Shown: positions 1 through 9,118 of the stretch, piece by piece
Numbering within the stretch: the first letter of the stretch is position 1
Layout: each line of letters opens with the position of its first letter
DNA from: Facklamia hominis CCUG 36813
GTDB taxonomy: Bacteria > Bacillota > Bacilli > Lactobacillales > Aerococcaceae
DNA: 64,000 bases
Direction of reading: 5' to 3'
Assembly: GCF_000301035.1 (NCBI RefSeq)
Contig: NZ_JH932292.1
Coordinates: 186,001-250,000, forward strand
Notes under the pieces: generated by a model
Databases searched by the model: none
What the model was told of the DNA's origin: nothing
Seen by the model: the letters and a program-made list of their open reading frames with translations, nothing else
Made by a program: the position numbers and the translations under genes

Positions 1-219
1 GATCTCCGTCTATTGCTACTATGTTCAGATGGTTTAAATACGATGGTAAGTGATGAAGAGATTCAAGCTATTATTCAGTCCACTATTGATTTGTCAGATC
101 TCGATTATTTAGCAGATCGATTAATCGAAGCGGCTAATGAAGCGGGTGGGTTAGATAATATTACGCTGATTTTAGCCAAGGATTTTAGAATAAGTGGGGA
201 GGAGGAGTGCCATGATTGA
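1..219 (+). CDS. stp: PP2C-family Ser/Thr phosphatase, C-terminal fragment (Stp/PrpC type)
   Basis: Only the last 72 codons are inside the window; the frame is open from base 1, so the gene begins upstream. The fragment carries the conserved PP2C segment LLLCSDGLNTMVSDEEI, followed by the closing GGLDNITLIL strand with the metal-binding D-N pair typical of bacterial PPM phosphatases. These enzymes remove phosphate from Ser/Thr residues phosphorylated by the partner PASTA kinase. The stop codon overlaps the start of that kinase gene by 8 bases, which indicates translational coupling. Family assignment is firm; the symbol stp rests on context. Confidence 0.9.
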   Translation, partial: DLRLLLLCSDGLNTMVSDEEIQAIIQSTIDLSDLDYLADRLIEAANEAGGLDNITLILAKDFRISGEEECHD

Positions 220-2197
220 AATACATGATAAATTATCGAATCGTTATGTTTTGAACGCTTTGATAGGTTCTGGAGGAATGGCTAATGTATTCTTGGCACA
301 CGACCTTATTCTAGACCGAGATGTAGCTGTCAAAGTCCTTCGATATGACTTTCAGGATAACCAAGATGCAATAAAAAGGTTTCAGCGCGAAGCTATTTCA
401 GCTAGTCAATTACTTCATCCTAATATCGTTGAAGTTTATGATGTTGATGAACATGAAAAGCAGCAATATATAGTAATGGAATATGTGAAAGGACAAGATT
501 TAAAATCATTTATTCGTGAACACGCGCCGGTTCAGCTAGAACTTGTTGTATCTATTATGAGTCAAATTGTAGCTGGTATTGATGCTGCTCACCGCAATCG
601 GATTATTCACCGGGATATTAAGCCACAAAACGTCTTAATTACAGATCAAAATGTGGCAAAAATAACGGATTTTGGGATTGCTGTGGCTCTTTCTGATACA
701 TCAATTACTCAGACCAATACTTTATTGGGTTCGGTACACTATCTATCTCCAGAGCAGGCCAGAGGATCTGCAGCAACTACCAAATCGGATATTTATGCTA
801 TGGGAGTTGTTTTATATGAATTAATCACTGGTAAAGTTCCTCATGATGGGGAATCGGCCGTATCCATCGCTTTAAAACATTTCCAGGAACCTTTCCCAAG
901 GATTAAAGATCAATTAGATTATGTTCCTCAAAGTCTGGAAAATGTGGTATTAAAAGCGACTGCTAAAGATGCAGAAGACCGCTATAAATCAGCTCAGGAA
1001 ATGTTGAATGACTTGACAACCGCTTTATCGCTTAAGCGCATGAACGAGCCAATATTTACCCCAGGCAAGACAAAATTAAAGGAAACTTCTCATAAAGATT
1101 CTCAAAAACTTTTGGAAGAAACGTCAAAGCCAGAAGAACTAGTAGCTCCTGAACCTTTAGATGAAACAATTTATGCAGGTTATGACTATTCTGATAATCT
1201 AAAAAAATCGAAAAAATGGGTAAAAAGTTTTAAATATTTCTTGTCTGTCTTGTTAATAGCTCTGGTAGGATTAATGTTATTTTTTGCTTATCGAATGGTT
1301 ATGGGACGAGTTAACGTGCCTGAATTGACGGATTTAACTCAGGATCAAGCACAATCATTATTGGCGGATTTTGATTTGATACTCGGTAAAACAGAAGTAG
1401 TCTATGATGAGACTGTTCCACAAGGTGAAGTGATTGAAACCCAACCAAAAGCGGGGGAACGTGTTAACCGTCATTCAGCAGTAGACATTGTGATTTCTGA
1501 TGGTAAGCCTCGTGTGAAGATTGGTAATTATGTCGGTCGAGACTATGAACCTGTAAGACGAGAATTGATCGATTCTGGATTTATCGTTGATTTACGTTAT
1601 TTGGCTTCAGGATCCGATGAAGCAGGCAAAATTTTAGAGCAATCGATTCAACCTGGGCAGGAAGTTGTTGCTGAAGATTCAACCATTACTTTAGTGATCG
1701 GCTCAGATTCTAAAGATACCAGCATGCAAGACTTTTATAATTTATCATTGGATATGGTTTATAAGTTTGCTGATGCGTATGGCCTATATATCGAAGAGTC
1801 TTATGAGTATCATGACTATATACCCAAGGGTCGAGTTATTCGTCAAGATCCTCTATCAGGTACGCCTCTAACTGCTGGTGATACCATCCATGTGGTTATT
1901 TCTCAAGGAAAAGAAGAAAAGCAAGAATTAAAGGTCAGTCAAACTTTCTATATTGAATATGTGCCTCAATATGCCAAACAAGACTATCAAAAAGAAAAGC
2001 CACTACCTAATAAAATTCAAGTTTTTATCGGAGATCAGCGCAATAATATTAATAATGTCGCTAAGGAATTTGAGATTACTCAATCGCAAGAATTAGAGAT
2101 AACGCTCTATATTCCTGATGACGGATATGGACAATATCGAATTGTTCGTGATGGTGAAGTGATTGAAGAAAGTTCAAATGTATATCCTAATTCATAA
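212..2197 (+). CDS. pknB: PASTA-domain eukaryotic-type Ser/Thr protein kinase
   Basis: Membrane kinase sensing peptidoglycan fragments and controlling cell wall synthesis and division. From the ATG at 212 (661 aa): Gly-rich loop GSGGMANV at 19-26, ATP-binding Lys41, catalytic HRD at 133-135, DFG at 153-155, a Thr-rich activation loop, one membrane helix near 343-360, then three PASTA repeats (about 366-432, 433-500, 501-575) and an 85-residue C-terminal extension like that of staphylococcal and bacillar PrkC. An in-frame GTG at 194 is possible, but the GGAGGAG at 199-206 sits properly before the ATG. It is coupled to the upstream phosphatase, forming the usual kinase/phosphatase pair. Confidence 0.95.
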   Translation: MIEIHDKLSNRYVLNALIGSGGMANVFLAHDLILDRDVAVKVLRYDFQDNQDAIKRFQREAISASQLLHPNIVEVYDVDEHEKQQYIVMEYVKGQDLKSFIREHAPVQLELVVSIMSQIVAGIDAAHRNRIIHRDIKPQNVLITDQNVAKITDFGIAVALSDTSITQTNTLLGSVHYLSPEQARGSAATTKSDIYAMGVVLYELITGKVPHDGESAVSIALKHFQEPFPRIKDQLDYVPQSLENVVLKATAKDAEDRYKSAQEMLNDLTTALSLKRMNEPIFTPGKTKLKETSHKDSQKLLEETSKPEELVAPEPLDETIYAGYDYSDNLKKSKKWVKSFKYFLSVLLIALVGLMLFFAYRMVMGRVNVPELTDLTQDQAQSLLADFDLILGKTEVVYDETVPQGEVIETQPKAGERVNRHSAVDIVISDGKPRVKIGNYVGRDYEPVRRELIDSGFIVDLRYLASGSDEAGKILEQSIQPGQEVVAEDSTITLVIGSDSKDTSMQDFYNLSLDMVYKFADAYGLYIEESYEYHDYIPKGRVIRQDPLSGTPLTAGDTIHVVISQGKEEKQELKVSQTFYIEYVPQYAKQDYQKEKPLPNKIQVFIGDQRNNINNVAKEFEITQSQELEITLYIPDDGYGQYRIVRDGEVIEESSNVYPNS

Positions 2198-2217
2198 TCT
2201 TATATCTAGGAGGGGCT

Positions 2218-3153
2218 ATGGGAGAAGCAGATAAAAAAGTTCTAACGGGAATCATTTATCAAGCTGTAGCAGGTTTTTATTATGTGTGGTCAAACGATCA
2301 ATCCTATACAACTAAGCCAAGGGGAAATTTTCGTCATCAAAAATTAAAACCTTTGGTTGGAGACTATGTCCAATTTGAGATGGATTTAGAAGATGATACA
2401 TCTGTAGGACGAATATTTAAAATGGAGCCTCGCAAAAATAGGCTGCTACGCCCACCCATAGCAAATGTCGATTATGCTCTATTAATGCTCTCTTTAAAAG
2501 AACCCGATTTTTCCTATAATCTATTAGATCATTTTTTAGTGTTACTTGAGTCCTATAAAATCAAGCCGATTATTCTTTTGAGTAAAGTTGACTTATTAAA
2601 AGAGTCTATTTCGCCTCAAAAAGCTGAGGAACGGATCCAGGAAATTAGGACACTCTATCAAAATATCGGTTATTCAGTGATAGCTTTGGATAGGACTGGG
2701 CAGGATGACCTAAGTCCTTTAATTGATATAATTCATGATGGGGTTTATGTGGTTATTGGACAATCAGGAGTTGGGAAGTCGACCTTATTAAATCGTTTGA
2801 TTCCTAATTTAGAATTAGAAACATCGGCGATTTCGCAGTCATTAAATCGAGGCCGGCATACTACAAGACAGGTGAGCCTGTATGCTTATAAAGATGGCTT
2901 AATCGCAGATACACCAGGTTTTTCGTCGATTTCCTATGACCATTTATCCCTCGAAAATTTGTCTTTGTGTTTTCCTGAAATTAAAGAAGCAAGTTATGGT
3001 TGCCGTTTTTCAACCTGTGTTCATCTTAATGAACCTCATTGTCATGTGAAATCCATGGTTGGCGAAGGTCAAATTGCCGTGTCCCGTTATCAAAATTATG
3101 TATCTCTTTATCAAAAACTGGCGGAACGTCCAAAAAATTATAACAGAAAGTAA
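2218..3153 (+). CDS. rsgA: Ribosome small-subunit-dependent GTPase RsgA
   Basis: Circularly permuted GTPase that checks late assembly of the 30S subunit. The 311-aa protein has an N-terminal OB-fold, then the G motifs in permuted order: SKVD (G4) at 122-125, P-loop GQSGVGKST at 181-189 and DTPG (G3) at 231-234. A C-terminal zinc site is formed by Cys262, Cys267, His269 and Cys275. The start follows an AGGAGGGG site at about 2208-2215. Position directly after the PASTA kinase and before rpe matches Bacillus and Lactobacillales gene order, where RsgA can be a substrate of the kinase; that regulation is inferred here. Confidence 0.95.
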   Translation: MGEADKKVLTGIIYQAVAGFYYVWSNDQSYTTKPRGNFRHQKLKPLVGDYVQFEMDLEDDTSVGRIFKMEPRKNRLLRPPIANVDYALLMLSLKEPDFSYNLLDHFLVLLESYKIKPIILLSKVDLLKESISPQKAEERIQEIRTLYQNIGYSVIALDRTGQDDLSPLIDIIHDGVYVVIGQSGVGKSTLLNRLIPNLELETSAISQSLNRGRHTTRQVSLYAYKDGLIADTPGFSSISYDHLSLENLSLCFPEIKEASYGCRFSTCVHLNEPHCHVKSMVGEGQIAVSRYQNYVSLYQKLAERPKNYNRK

Positions 3154-3162
3154 GTGACTATC

Positions 3163-3816
3163 ATGAAAATAGCACCGTCCATGTTAAGTGCAGATTTTAA
3201 TCAATTAGCAGCTGATATCCAACGAATTGAGCGAATGGGAGTAGAGTATCTTCATATTGATCTTATGGATGGACAATTTGTTCCTAACATCTCCTTTGGG
3301 CCGATGGTTTACGCAGGTTTAAGAAAGAAATCGAATTTGGTCTTTGATTGTCATATGATGGTTGATCGACCAGAACGTTATATTGAAAGTGTTGCAGAGG
3401 CTGGGGCAGATATTATTACTATTCACCAGGAAGCGTGCTTGCATCTTCATTCAGCGCTTCAACAGATCCACCAGTTAAACAAGAAGGCAGGAGTTGCTAT
3501 TAACCCGGCTACTTCGGTTGAGTCTATTATTCCGATTTTAGATATGGTAGATCAAGTATTAGTAATGACAGTAAATCCAGGATTTGGAGGCCAAGCATTT
3601 ATCCCTTCCACATTGAAAAAGGTCACTCAGCTAGCTAAAATACGCAATTCAGAAGAGTTAAAATTTGAAATTGAGGTGGATGGTGGTGTTAATGACCGTA
3701 CAGCTCGAGACTGTGTTAAAGCTGCTGCCGATGTGCTAGTAGCAGGGTCGTACATCTTTAATCATAAAGATCCTCAACAAGCGATTGATCAATTAAGGAG
3801 CGCTTCGGATGACTAA
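3163..3816 (+). CDS. rpe: Ribulose-phosphate 3-epimerase
   Basis: Interconverts D-ribulose 5-phosphate and D-xylulose 5-phosphate in the pentose phosphate pathway. The 217-aa TIM-barrel protein shows the family start KIAPSMLSADF, the metal/catalytic stretch YLHIDLMDGQFVPN, CHMMV, and MTVNPGFGGQ, with the second catalytic Asp in EVDGGVN. The frame can open at GTG 3154, directly after the rsgA stop, but ATG 3163 gives the normal N terminus. Neither start has a strong ribosome binding site, so translation may depend on coupling with rsgA. It overlaps the next gene by 8 bases. Confidence 0.95.
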   Translation: MKIAPSMLSADFNQLAADIQRIERMGVEYLHIDLMDGQFVPNISFGPMVYAGLRKKSNLVFDCHMMVDRPERYIESVAEAGADIITIHQEACLHLHSALQQIHQLNKKAGVAINPATSVESIIPILDMVDQVLVMTVNPGFGGQAFIPSTLKKVTQLAKIRNSEELKFEIEVDGGVNDRTARDCVKAAADVLVAGSYIFNHKDPQQAIDQLRSASDD

Positions 3817-4471
3817 CATTGTCATAGTTGCTGGTGGGCCTAATCCAGATTTGAATCAGTTATTCGATCTTGATGCGAAAGAAAACTATTATATTGGAGT
3901 GGATAGGGGAGCCTGGTTGCTTAAAAAAGCAGGTCTTCCCCTTGATTATGCAGTCGGAGACTTTGACTCTATTTCAGAGGATGAACTAAAGCAGATTCGC
4001 CAATATGCTAAGGAGTTTGAGCAATTTCCTCCCGAAAAAGATGACACTGATTTAGAATTAGCCTTACTAAAGGTATTATCGATGACAGAGATAGGGTCGG
4101 TTACAATATTTGGGGGAATTGGTAACGGTAAGGGGCGAATAGATCACCTCATAGCCAATTTCTATTTAGTCTATCAAGAACGATTTAGAAATTTGATTGA
4201 GAAAATTCATTTTTTGGAAGAAAAGACGTCTATCTGCTTCTATTTACCAGGTGATCACCTAATTGATCCCTTATTCCAAAGGCCATATGTATCAGTTGTC
4301 GGACTAACTCCTTTAGATAAGTTGACTTTAAAAGGGGTGAAGTATGAGTTGGATCATATACGGACCAATCATCCTTGCGCTTATATTTCTAATGAATTTT
4401 TAGTGGATCAAGATTTTATATTGAGTTTCGAAAAAGGTATTGTTGGAGTGATTCAGACTATTGATAAATAA
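3809..4471 (+). CDS. thiN: Thiamine pyrophosphokinase
   Basis: Transfers pyrophosphate from ATP to thiamine, giving the cofactor thiamine diphosphate. The 220-aa protein carries the family motifs GVDRGAWLL, AVGDFDS, FPPEKDDTDLELAL (substrate and Mg binding) and GGIGNGKGRIDHLIAN, followed by the C-terminal beta domain that contacts thiamine. ATG 3809 lies 8 bases inside rpe after AAGGAG at 3795-3800. No thiamine biosynthesis genes are nearby, so this enzyme probably serves imported thiamine. The gene closes the stp-pknB-rsgA-rpe-thiN operon, which ends at the hairpin starting at 4472. Confidence 0.93.
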   Translation: MTNIVIVAGGPNPDLNQLFDLDAKENYYIGVDRGAWLLKKAGLPLDYAVGDFDSISEDELKQIRQYAKEFEQFPPEKDDTDLELALLKVLSMTEIGSVTIFGGIGNGKGRIDHLIANFYLVYQERFRNLIEKIHFLEEKTSICFYLPGDHLIDPLFQRPYVSVVGLTPLDKLTLKGVKYELDHIRTNHPCAYISNEFLVDQDFILSFEKGIVGVIQTIDK

Positions 4472-4505
4472 AAAGAGATCTTTCATTTTGAAAGATCTCT
4501 TTTTT
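4472..4505. terminator. Bidirectional rho-independent terminator between thiN and rpmB
   Basis: A 12-bp perfect stem (4472-4483 with 4491-4502) and a 7-base loop is followed by T's on the + strand and preceded by A's, so it can stop both thiN and the converging rpmB transcript. Confidence 0.85.
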
Positions 4506-4525
4506 ATAGACTGGTAATTAAGGCC

Positions 4526-4714
4526 TTAGGCACGTTCTACCTTGCCTGATTTTAAAGCACGAGCTGATACCCAAACCTTTTTAGGTTGACCATCAATCAT
4601 CACACGAACTTTTTGTAAGTTGGCGCCAAAACGACGTTTTGATTTGTTCATAGCGTGCGAGCGGTTGTTACCTGAGACAGCTTTACGTCCAGTGAAATAA
4701 CATTCTTTAGCCAT
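4526..4714 (-). CDS. rpmB: 50S ribosomal protein L28
   Basis: Small protein of the large ribosomal subunit, 62 aa. It has the family start [21 protein letters not shown], the basic segment [14 protein letters not shown] and the ending [13 protein letters not shown]. It lacks paired CxxC cysteines, so it is the zinc-free form. A ribosome binding site (AAGGAGG on the minus strand) lies just upstream at about 4722-4728. This is the only gene on the minus strand in the window, and it is transcribed divergently from the asp23-fakA pair, as in Bacillus and related lineages. Confidence 0.97.
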   Translation of the reverse strand: MAKECYFTGRKAVSGNNRSHAMNKSKRRFGANLQKVRVMIDGQPKKVWVSARALKSGKVERA

Positions 4715-4769
4715 AGTCTAGCCTCCTTCTTCTGCTAGCAAATGAATTGCTTGATTTCATACTTGAATA

Positions 4770-4798
4770 ATTTACCATAATTTCGCATGAGTAGCAAG
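4770..4798 (-). promoter_or_regulatory. Sigma-A-type promoter for rpmB
   Basis: Read on the minus strand: TTGCTA (4793-4798), a 17-base spacer, TAAATT (4770-4775). It is placed correctly for the rpmB leader. Confidence 0.6.
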
Positions 4799-4876
4799 TT
4801 TTGAATATAAATAATGGATTATTTCTCAAGTTTACTATTTAGTCAGTGAATAATAGATGATTCTACGGCTGGTTTG

Positions 4877-4885
4877 TGCTAAACT
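4877..4885 (+). promoter_or_regulatory. Extended -10 promoter for the asp23-like/fakA operon
   Basis: TG (4877-4878) one base before TAAACT (4880-4885), about 30 bases ahead of the coding start. No convincing -35 hexamer was seen. Confidence 0.5.
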
Positions 4886-4914
4886 GATAAAGATATCAAA
4901 AAGGAGGTATCAGA

Positions 4915-5271
4915 ATGGCTATTAATATCCAAACTCCTAACGGAGAAATAACGCTCACCAATGATGTGATTTCAATTGTCGTTGGAGCAGCTGTTACTGA
5001 TAATTATGGTGTTGTGGGAATGGTTAGCAAACACTTCTTCCGTGACAATTTAACAGAAATTTTGAAAAAAGAAAATTATTCCAAAGGAGTGGTTATCACT
5101 CAAGATGGAAGTGACATCTCTGTAGATATTTATATTGTGGTATCTTATGGGACAAAAATTTCTGTCATCTGTCAGAATATACAACAAGCTGTTAAATATA
5201 ATGTTGAACAACTTTTAGGCTTTGAACTCGCTTATGTCAATGTTCACGTTCAAGGCGTTAAGATTGACTAA
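4915..5271 (+). CDS. Asp23/Gls24 family protein (YloU-like)
   Basis: A 118-aa Asp23/Gls24-fold protein. The family includes the alkaline-shock protein of staphylococci and the YloU protein encoded beside fakA in many Firmicutes; members are often membrane-associated and linked to envelope stress. Visible features are the opening strand with GEITLTNDVI, the helix region VVGAAVTDNYGVVGMVSK, and the closing strand segment AYVNVHVQGV. There is no signal peptide or membrane helix. A strong AAGGAGG precedes ATG 4915. Spacing of 19 bases to the next gene indicates an operon. The molecular function is not established. Confidence 0.9.
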   Translation: MAINIQTPNGEITLTNDVISIVVGAAVTDNYGVVGMVSKHFFRDNLTEILKKENYSKGVVITQDGSDISVDIYIVVSYGTKISVICQNIQQAVKYNVEQLLGFELAYVNVHVQGVKID

Positions 5272-5290
5272 TTGCTTTAGGAGGTAAAGT

Positions 5291-6973
5291 GTGAAATTAA
5301 CAACGATGCAAGCATCTGAATTCAAAAAAATGTTTATGACAGGTGCTGACAACTTAGCAAATAATGTTGATTTAGTGAATGCATTGAATGTCTTTCCTGT
5401 CCCAGATGGGGATACAGGTACTAATATGAATATGACTTTTCAATCTGGTGTTGCGAGCATGATGGAATCCTCGACTCATTCAGTCGGTGAATTAGCAACC
5501 AAAGTAGCTAAGGGGCTTTTGATGGGAGCAAGAGGTAACTCAGGTGTTATCCTTTCTCAGATTTTCAGAGGCTTTTCTCAAGCAATTGCAGACCTAGAAT
5601 CCCTCGATAGCCAAAGCTTTGCAAAAGCTTTTATGGGTGGAGTAGAGTCTGCTTATAAAGCAGTTATGAAGCCAGTTGAAGGAACTATTTTAACGGTTGC
5701 CAGAGAATCCGCTCTACGTGGAGAAAAGAAAGCTCAGCAAACTGAAGATATCGTTGAAGTGATGGAATCCATTGTTAAGGGAGCTCAAGAGTCTCTGGAT
5801 CATACACCGGAATTATTGCCAGTCTTAAAGCAAGTAGGTGTTGTGGATTCTGGTGGTAAAGGTTTACTTTGCATTTATGAAGGTTTCTTAGCTTCATTAA
5901 CTGGTCAAAGCCTTACTGAAAAGGAAGAAGCTTCAGTCAATCAACATGCTCATGCTATTTTTGAAGAAAAGAATGAACATCCAGTAAGAATGGAAGACAT
6001 CACTTTTGGCTATTGTACTGAAATTATGGTGCGTATTAGCCAAGATTATTCAAAACATCAAGTCTTTAATTATGAAGACTTTCGTCAAACATTGAATAAA
6101 ATGGGAGATTCTTTATTAGTTGTCGCTGATGATGAGATTATTAAAGTTCATGTTCATACGGAAGATCCTGGTAAAGTGATGCAATTAGGTCAAAGTTATG
6201 GTGAATTAATTAAGGTTAAAGTTGAAAATATGCGTGAACAGGTGCGGAGCCTTGAAGCAAAAGAGGAAGCTTTGAAGCAGCCAAGTGATCTATTGTCAGA
6301 ACACCCGGTTCAAGAAAAAGAATTTGCTATTATTGCAGTCGCATCGGGTCAAGGATTAATTGATTTATTTAAATCAATGGGAGTATCCTATGTGATTGCA
6401 GGGGGTCAGACAATGAACCCATCAACGCAGGATTTTGTTGAAGCAATGGATCAAGTCCATGCTAAAAATATTTTGATTTTACCAAATAACAAAAATATCC
6501 AAATGGCTGCTGAACAGGCGACCCAAGTTGCTCAAGTACCGGCTAAGGTGGTAGCAACTAAGTCGATTACACAAGGAATTGCAGCGATGTTGATGTTTAA
6601 CCCAGAAGCATCCATTGAAGAAAATCAGGAAATTATGCAAAATTATGCTCAAAGCACCGCGTCAGGTCAAATCACAACAGCCATTCGAGATAGTCAGATT
6701 AATGATATTTCAATTAAAGAAAATGACTTTATGGCTATTCTTGATGGAAATATTATTCTAGCTGATGAAGATCTTTCCTACGTGTTAAAGACTTTGATTT
6801 TAGAGATGATCGAAGATGATTCGGAATTAGTAACACTCATTGTGGGAGAGACAGGCTCACAGGCACTAGCAGATGAAATAGAAGCTGTGTTACAAGAAAG
6901 TCATCCTGATATTGAAGTTGAAGTGATTCAAGGGGATCAACCTGTTTATCAATATTTTGTTTCGGTGGATTAA
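5291..6973 (+). CDS. fakA: Fatty acid kinase, ATP-binding subunit (FakA/YloV, DAK2 family)
   Basis: Phosphorylates exogenous fatty acids bound to a FakB (DegV) partner, giving acyl-phosphate for phospholipid synthesis. The 560-aa protein has an N-terminal DhaL-type nucleotide-binding domain (FPVPDGDTGTNM, residues 35-46; GARGNSGVILSQ, 79-90), a central region with VVDSGGKGLL, and a C-terminal DegV-like domain. Translation starts at GTG 5291 behind AGGAGGT. No fakB is present in the window. Position two genes before plsX suits the pathway, because acyl-phosphate made here is the substrate exchanged by PlsX. The operon ends at a hairpin at 6995. Confidence 0.92.
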   Translation: MKLTTMQASEFKKMFMTGADNLANNVDLVNALNVFPVPDGDTGTNMNMTFQSGVASMMESSTHSVGELATKVAKGLLMGARGNSGVILSQIFRGFSQAIADLESLDSQSFAKAFMGGVESAYKAVMKPVEGTILTVARESALRGEKKAQQTEDIVEVMESIVKGAQESLDHTPELLPVLKQVGVVDSGGKGLLCIYEGFLASLTGQSLTEKEEASVNQHAHAIFEEKNEHPVRMEDITFGYCTEIMVRISQDYSKHQVFNYEDFRQTLNKMGDSLLVVADDEIIKVHVHTEDPGKVMQLGQSYGELIKVKVENMREQVRSLEAKEEALKQPSDLLSEHPVQEKEFAIIAVASGQGLIDLFKSMGVSYVIAGGQTMNPSTQDFVEAMDQVHAKNILILPNNKNIQMAAEQATQVAQVPAKVVATKSITQGIAAMLMFNPEASIEENQEIMQNYAQSTASGQITTAIRDSQINDISIKENDFMAILDGNIILADEDLSYVLKTLILEMIEDDSELVTLIVGETGSQALADEIEAVLQESHPDIEVEVIQGDQPVYQYFVSVD

Positions 6974-6994
6974 GCATAGTGTACTTTAAGTTAG

Positions 6995-7037
6995 GGACGG
7001 ATTTAAAAGCTTGATCGGAGCTTTTACCGTCCTTTTT
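6995..7037 (+). terminator. Rho-independent terminator after fakA
   Basis: Outer arms GGACGG and CCGTCC enclose an inner AAAAGC/GCTTTT stem, followed by six T's. recG starts 21 bases later, so some read-through is probably needed to transcribe it unless an unseen promoter exists. Confidence 0.8.
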
Positions 7038-7057
7038 TCTATAAAAAGGAGGCAGAT

Positions 7058-9100
7058 ATGTGTCAATCGAACATAAAGGACATAAGGATTGATCAAGTTA
7101 AGGGTGTTGGTCCTAAAACTGTTCAGAAATTTATCCAACTGGGGATTGAAACAGTGGAAGACTTATTTTTTCATATTCCTTTTCGTTATGAGGATCTGCA
7201 AGAAAGAGAAATCACTAGTCTTTTAGACCAAGAAAAAGTGGTGCTCAGAGGGACAGTAGTATCGCCACCGCTTGTAACTTTTTATGGAAATAAGAAAAGT
7301 CGCTTATGGTTTAAAATGGCGGTCGATGAATATAATATTATTTCAGTTGTTTTCTTTAACCAGCATTATCTAAAGAATTCAATTGTTTTAGGTGAATCCG
7401 TAGCGGTATATGGAAAGTGGCAAGCGAATCGTCAAGAATTGCTTGCTATGAAGCTTTTGGGTAAGCAATCAAGTCAAGACTTTTCTCCAATTTATCGAAC
7501 CATTCAAGGTTTGAAACAAGGTCAAATCCAAAAAATTATCAGACAAGCTTTTGTAGATTATGGATCATTAATTGAAGAGGATTTGCCGGATTATGTGAAC
7601 GGGTATTTTGACTTACTGCCCTTAAATCAAGCACTTTATGCCATGCATTTTCCTGCAAATGACCAAGAGTATCAATATGCAAAGCATAAACTGAAAGTTC
7701 GAGAAGCATTTATATATCAATGGCAATTGCAAGGAATGAAACACGATCAAGAAACTCAAAAAGGTTATCAGATTCATTATGACTTAGATCAACTTCGCCA
7801 AGCAATTCAAGCCATTCCCTTTGAATTAACTAATAGTCAAAAGAAAGCGGTTAATGCTATTTGTTATGATTTCTTACAAGTGTATCCTATGCAAAGATTA
7901 CTCCAAGGAGATGTGGGGTCAGGAAAAACATTGGTTGCCTTTCTTGCTATGATAGCTACTGTTTCTGCTGGTTTTCAGGCCTGTTTAATGGCACCCACCG
8001 AGATTTTGGCGATTCAGCATCAAGTGGCATTTAATCGTTATTTTGAAGCGGTCGGTCTGCATGCCGAACTATTAACCTCTCAAATGGATCCGACTCAAAA
8101 AAGTCAGGTCATTTCAGGGTTAAAAACAGGTCGGATTCGACTCGTGATTGGCACGCATGCTTTGTTCCAAGCGGGTGTTTCATATAAGGATTTGGCTTTT
8201 GTGGTAATTGATGAACAACATCGCTTTGGTGTCGGCCAAAGACAGGCTTTATCTGAAAAAGCGGCGGGTGATTTTAAAGCAAATAACCTGCAAATGACGG
8301 CCACTCCCATTCCAAGGTCTTTAGCTCAAACTTTGTATGCTAATCTAAATGTTACTAGTCTTGAGGAATTACCATCTGGTCGACAACCAATTGAGACCAA
8401 GCTATTAGAAGAAGGACAGATGGACCAAGTCTTTGAATCGATACAAGATCAGGTTGAAAAGGGGCATCAGGTTTATTATGTTTTACCGATGATTCAATCT
8501 TCGGATGCAATGACAGACGTAGAAAATGTCGAGAATGTGGCTTTGACTTTGAAGCAACGCTTCCCGAATTATCGAATGGGACTTTTGCATGGACAGCTGT
8601 CGAAAGAAGCCCAGTTGTTTTCGATGGACCAATTTAAAAAGGGAGAGCTAGATATTTTGGTTGCTACTTCTATGGTAGAAGTGGGAGTGGATGTTCCAAA
8701 TGCAACTCTTATGGTTATTCAATCGGCAGAACGTTTCGGTTTAGCCCAATTACATCAATTACGCGGTCGAGTCGGGCGGTCGAATCTTCCTTCATATTGT
8801 TTATTGGTCGCTCAGATCAAAACTGAACAAGCCAAGAAGCGACTACAGATGATGACGGAAAGCCAGGATGGATTTGCTTTGTCCAAAGAGGATCTGAAAA
8901 TTCGTGGAATGGGGGATATTCTAGGAAGAAATCAAAGTGGCCTGCCTGAATTTCAATTAATTCATCCGATTGAAGATCAAGAACTTTTAGTAAACACCTA
9001 TAAAATGGTGGCCTATCTTCAAAGCCATTTAGAAAATCTGTCAAGTATGGAACAGCAACGTTTAAACACTTTATTAACTCGTACAAAAATGGAGTATTAA
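7058..9100 (+). CDS. recG: ATP-dependent DNA helicase RecG
   Basis: Branch-migrating helicase that remodels stalled forks and recombination intermediates. The 680-aa protein has the N-terminal wedge (an OB domain, about 50-150), then two RecA-like motor domains: Walker A GDVGSGKT at 284-291, DEQH at 385-388 followed by RFGVGQR, MTATPIPRSLA (motif III) and the C-terminal QLHQLRGRVGRS (motif VI). All catalytic motifs are intact and length is normal. ATG 7058 follows AAAAGGAGG. It stands 18 bases before plsX, the usual recG-plsX pairing in Firmicutes. Confidence 0.97.
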   Translation: MCQSNIKDIRIDQVKGVGPKTVQKFIQLGIETVEDLFFHIPFRYEDLQEREITSLLDQEKVVLRGTVVSPPLVTFYGNKKSRLWFKMAVDEYNIISVVFFNQHYLKNSIVLGESVAVYGKWQANRQELLAMKLLGKQSSQDFSPIYRTIQGLKQGQIQKIIRQAFVDYGSLIEEDLPDYVNGYFDLLPLNQALYAMHFPANDQEYQYAKHKLKVREAFIYQWQLQGMKHDQETQKGYQIHYDLDQLRQAIQAIPFELTNSQKKAVNAICYDFLQVYPMQRLLQGDVGSGKTLVAFLAMIATVSAGFQACLMAPTEILAIQHQVAFNRYFEAVGLHAELLTSQMDPTQKSQVISGLKTGRIRLVIGTHALFQAGVSYKDLAFVVIDEQHRFGVGQRQALSEKAAGDFKANNLQMTATPIPRSLAQTLYANLNVTSLEELPSGRQPIETKLLEEGQMDQVFESIQDQVEKGHQVYYVLPMIQSSDAMTDVENVENVALTLKQRFPNYRMGLLHGQLSKEAQLFSMDQFKKGELDILVATSMVEVGVDVPNATLMVIQSAERFGLAQLHQLRGRVGRSNLPSYCLLVAQIKTEQAKKRLQMMTESQDGFALSKEDLKIRGMGDILGRNQSGLPEFQLIHPIEDQELLVNTYKMVAYLQSHLENLSSMEQQRLNTLLTRTKMEY

Positions 9101-9118
9101 TTGGAGGGGAAGTTAAGT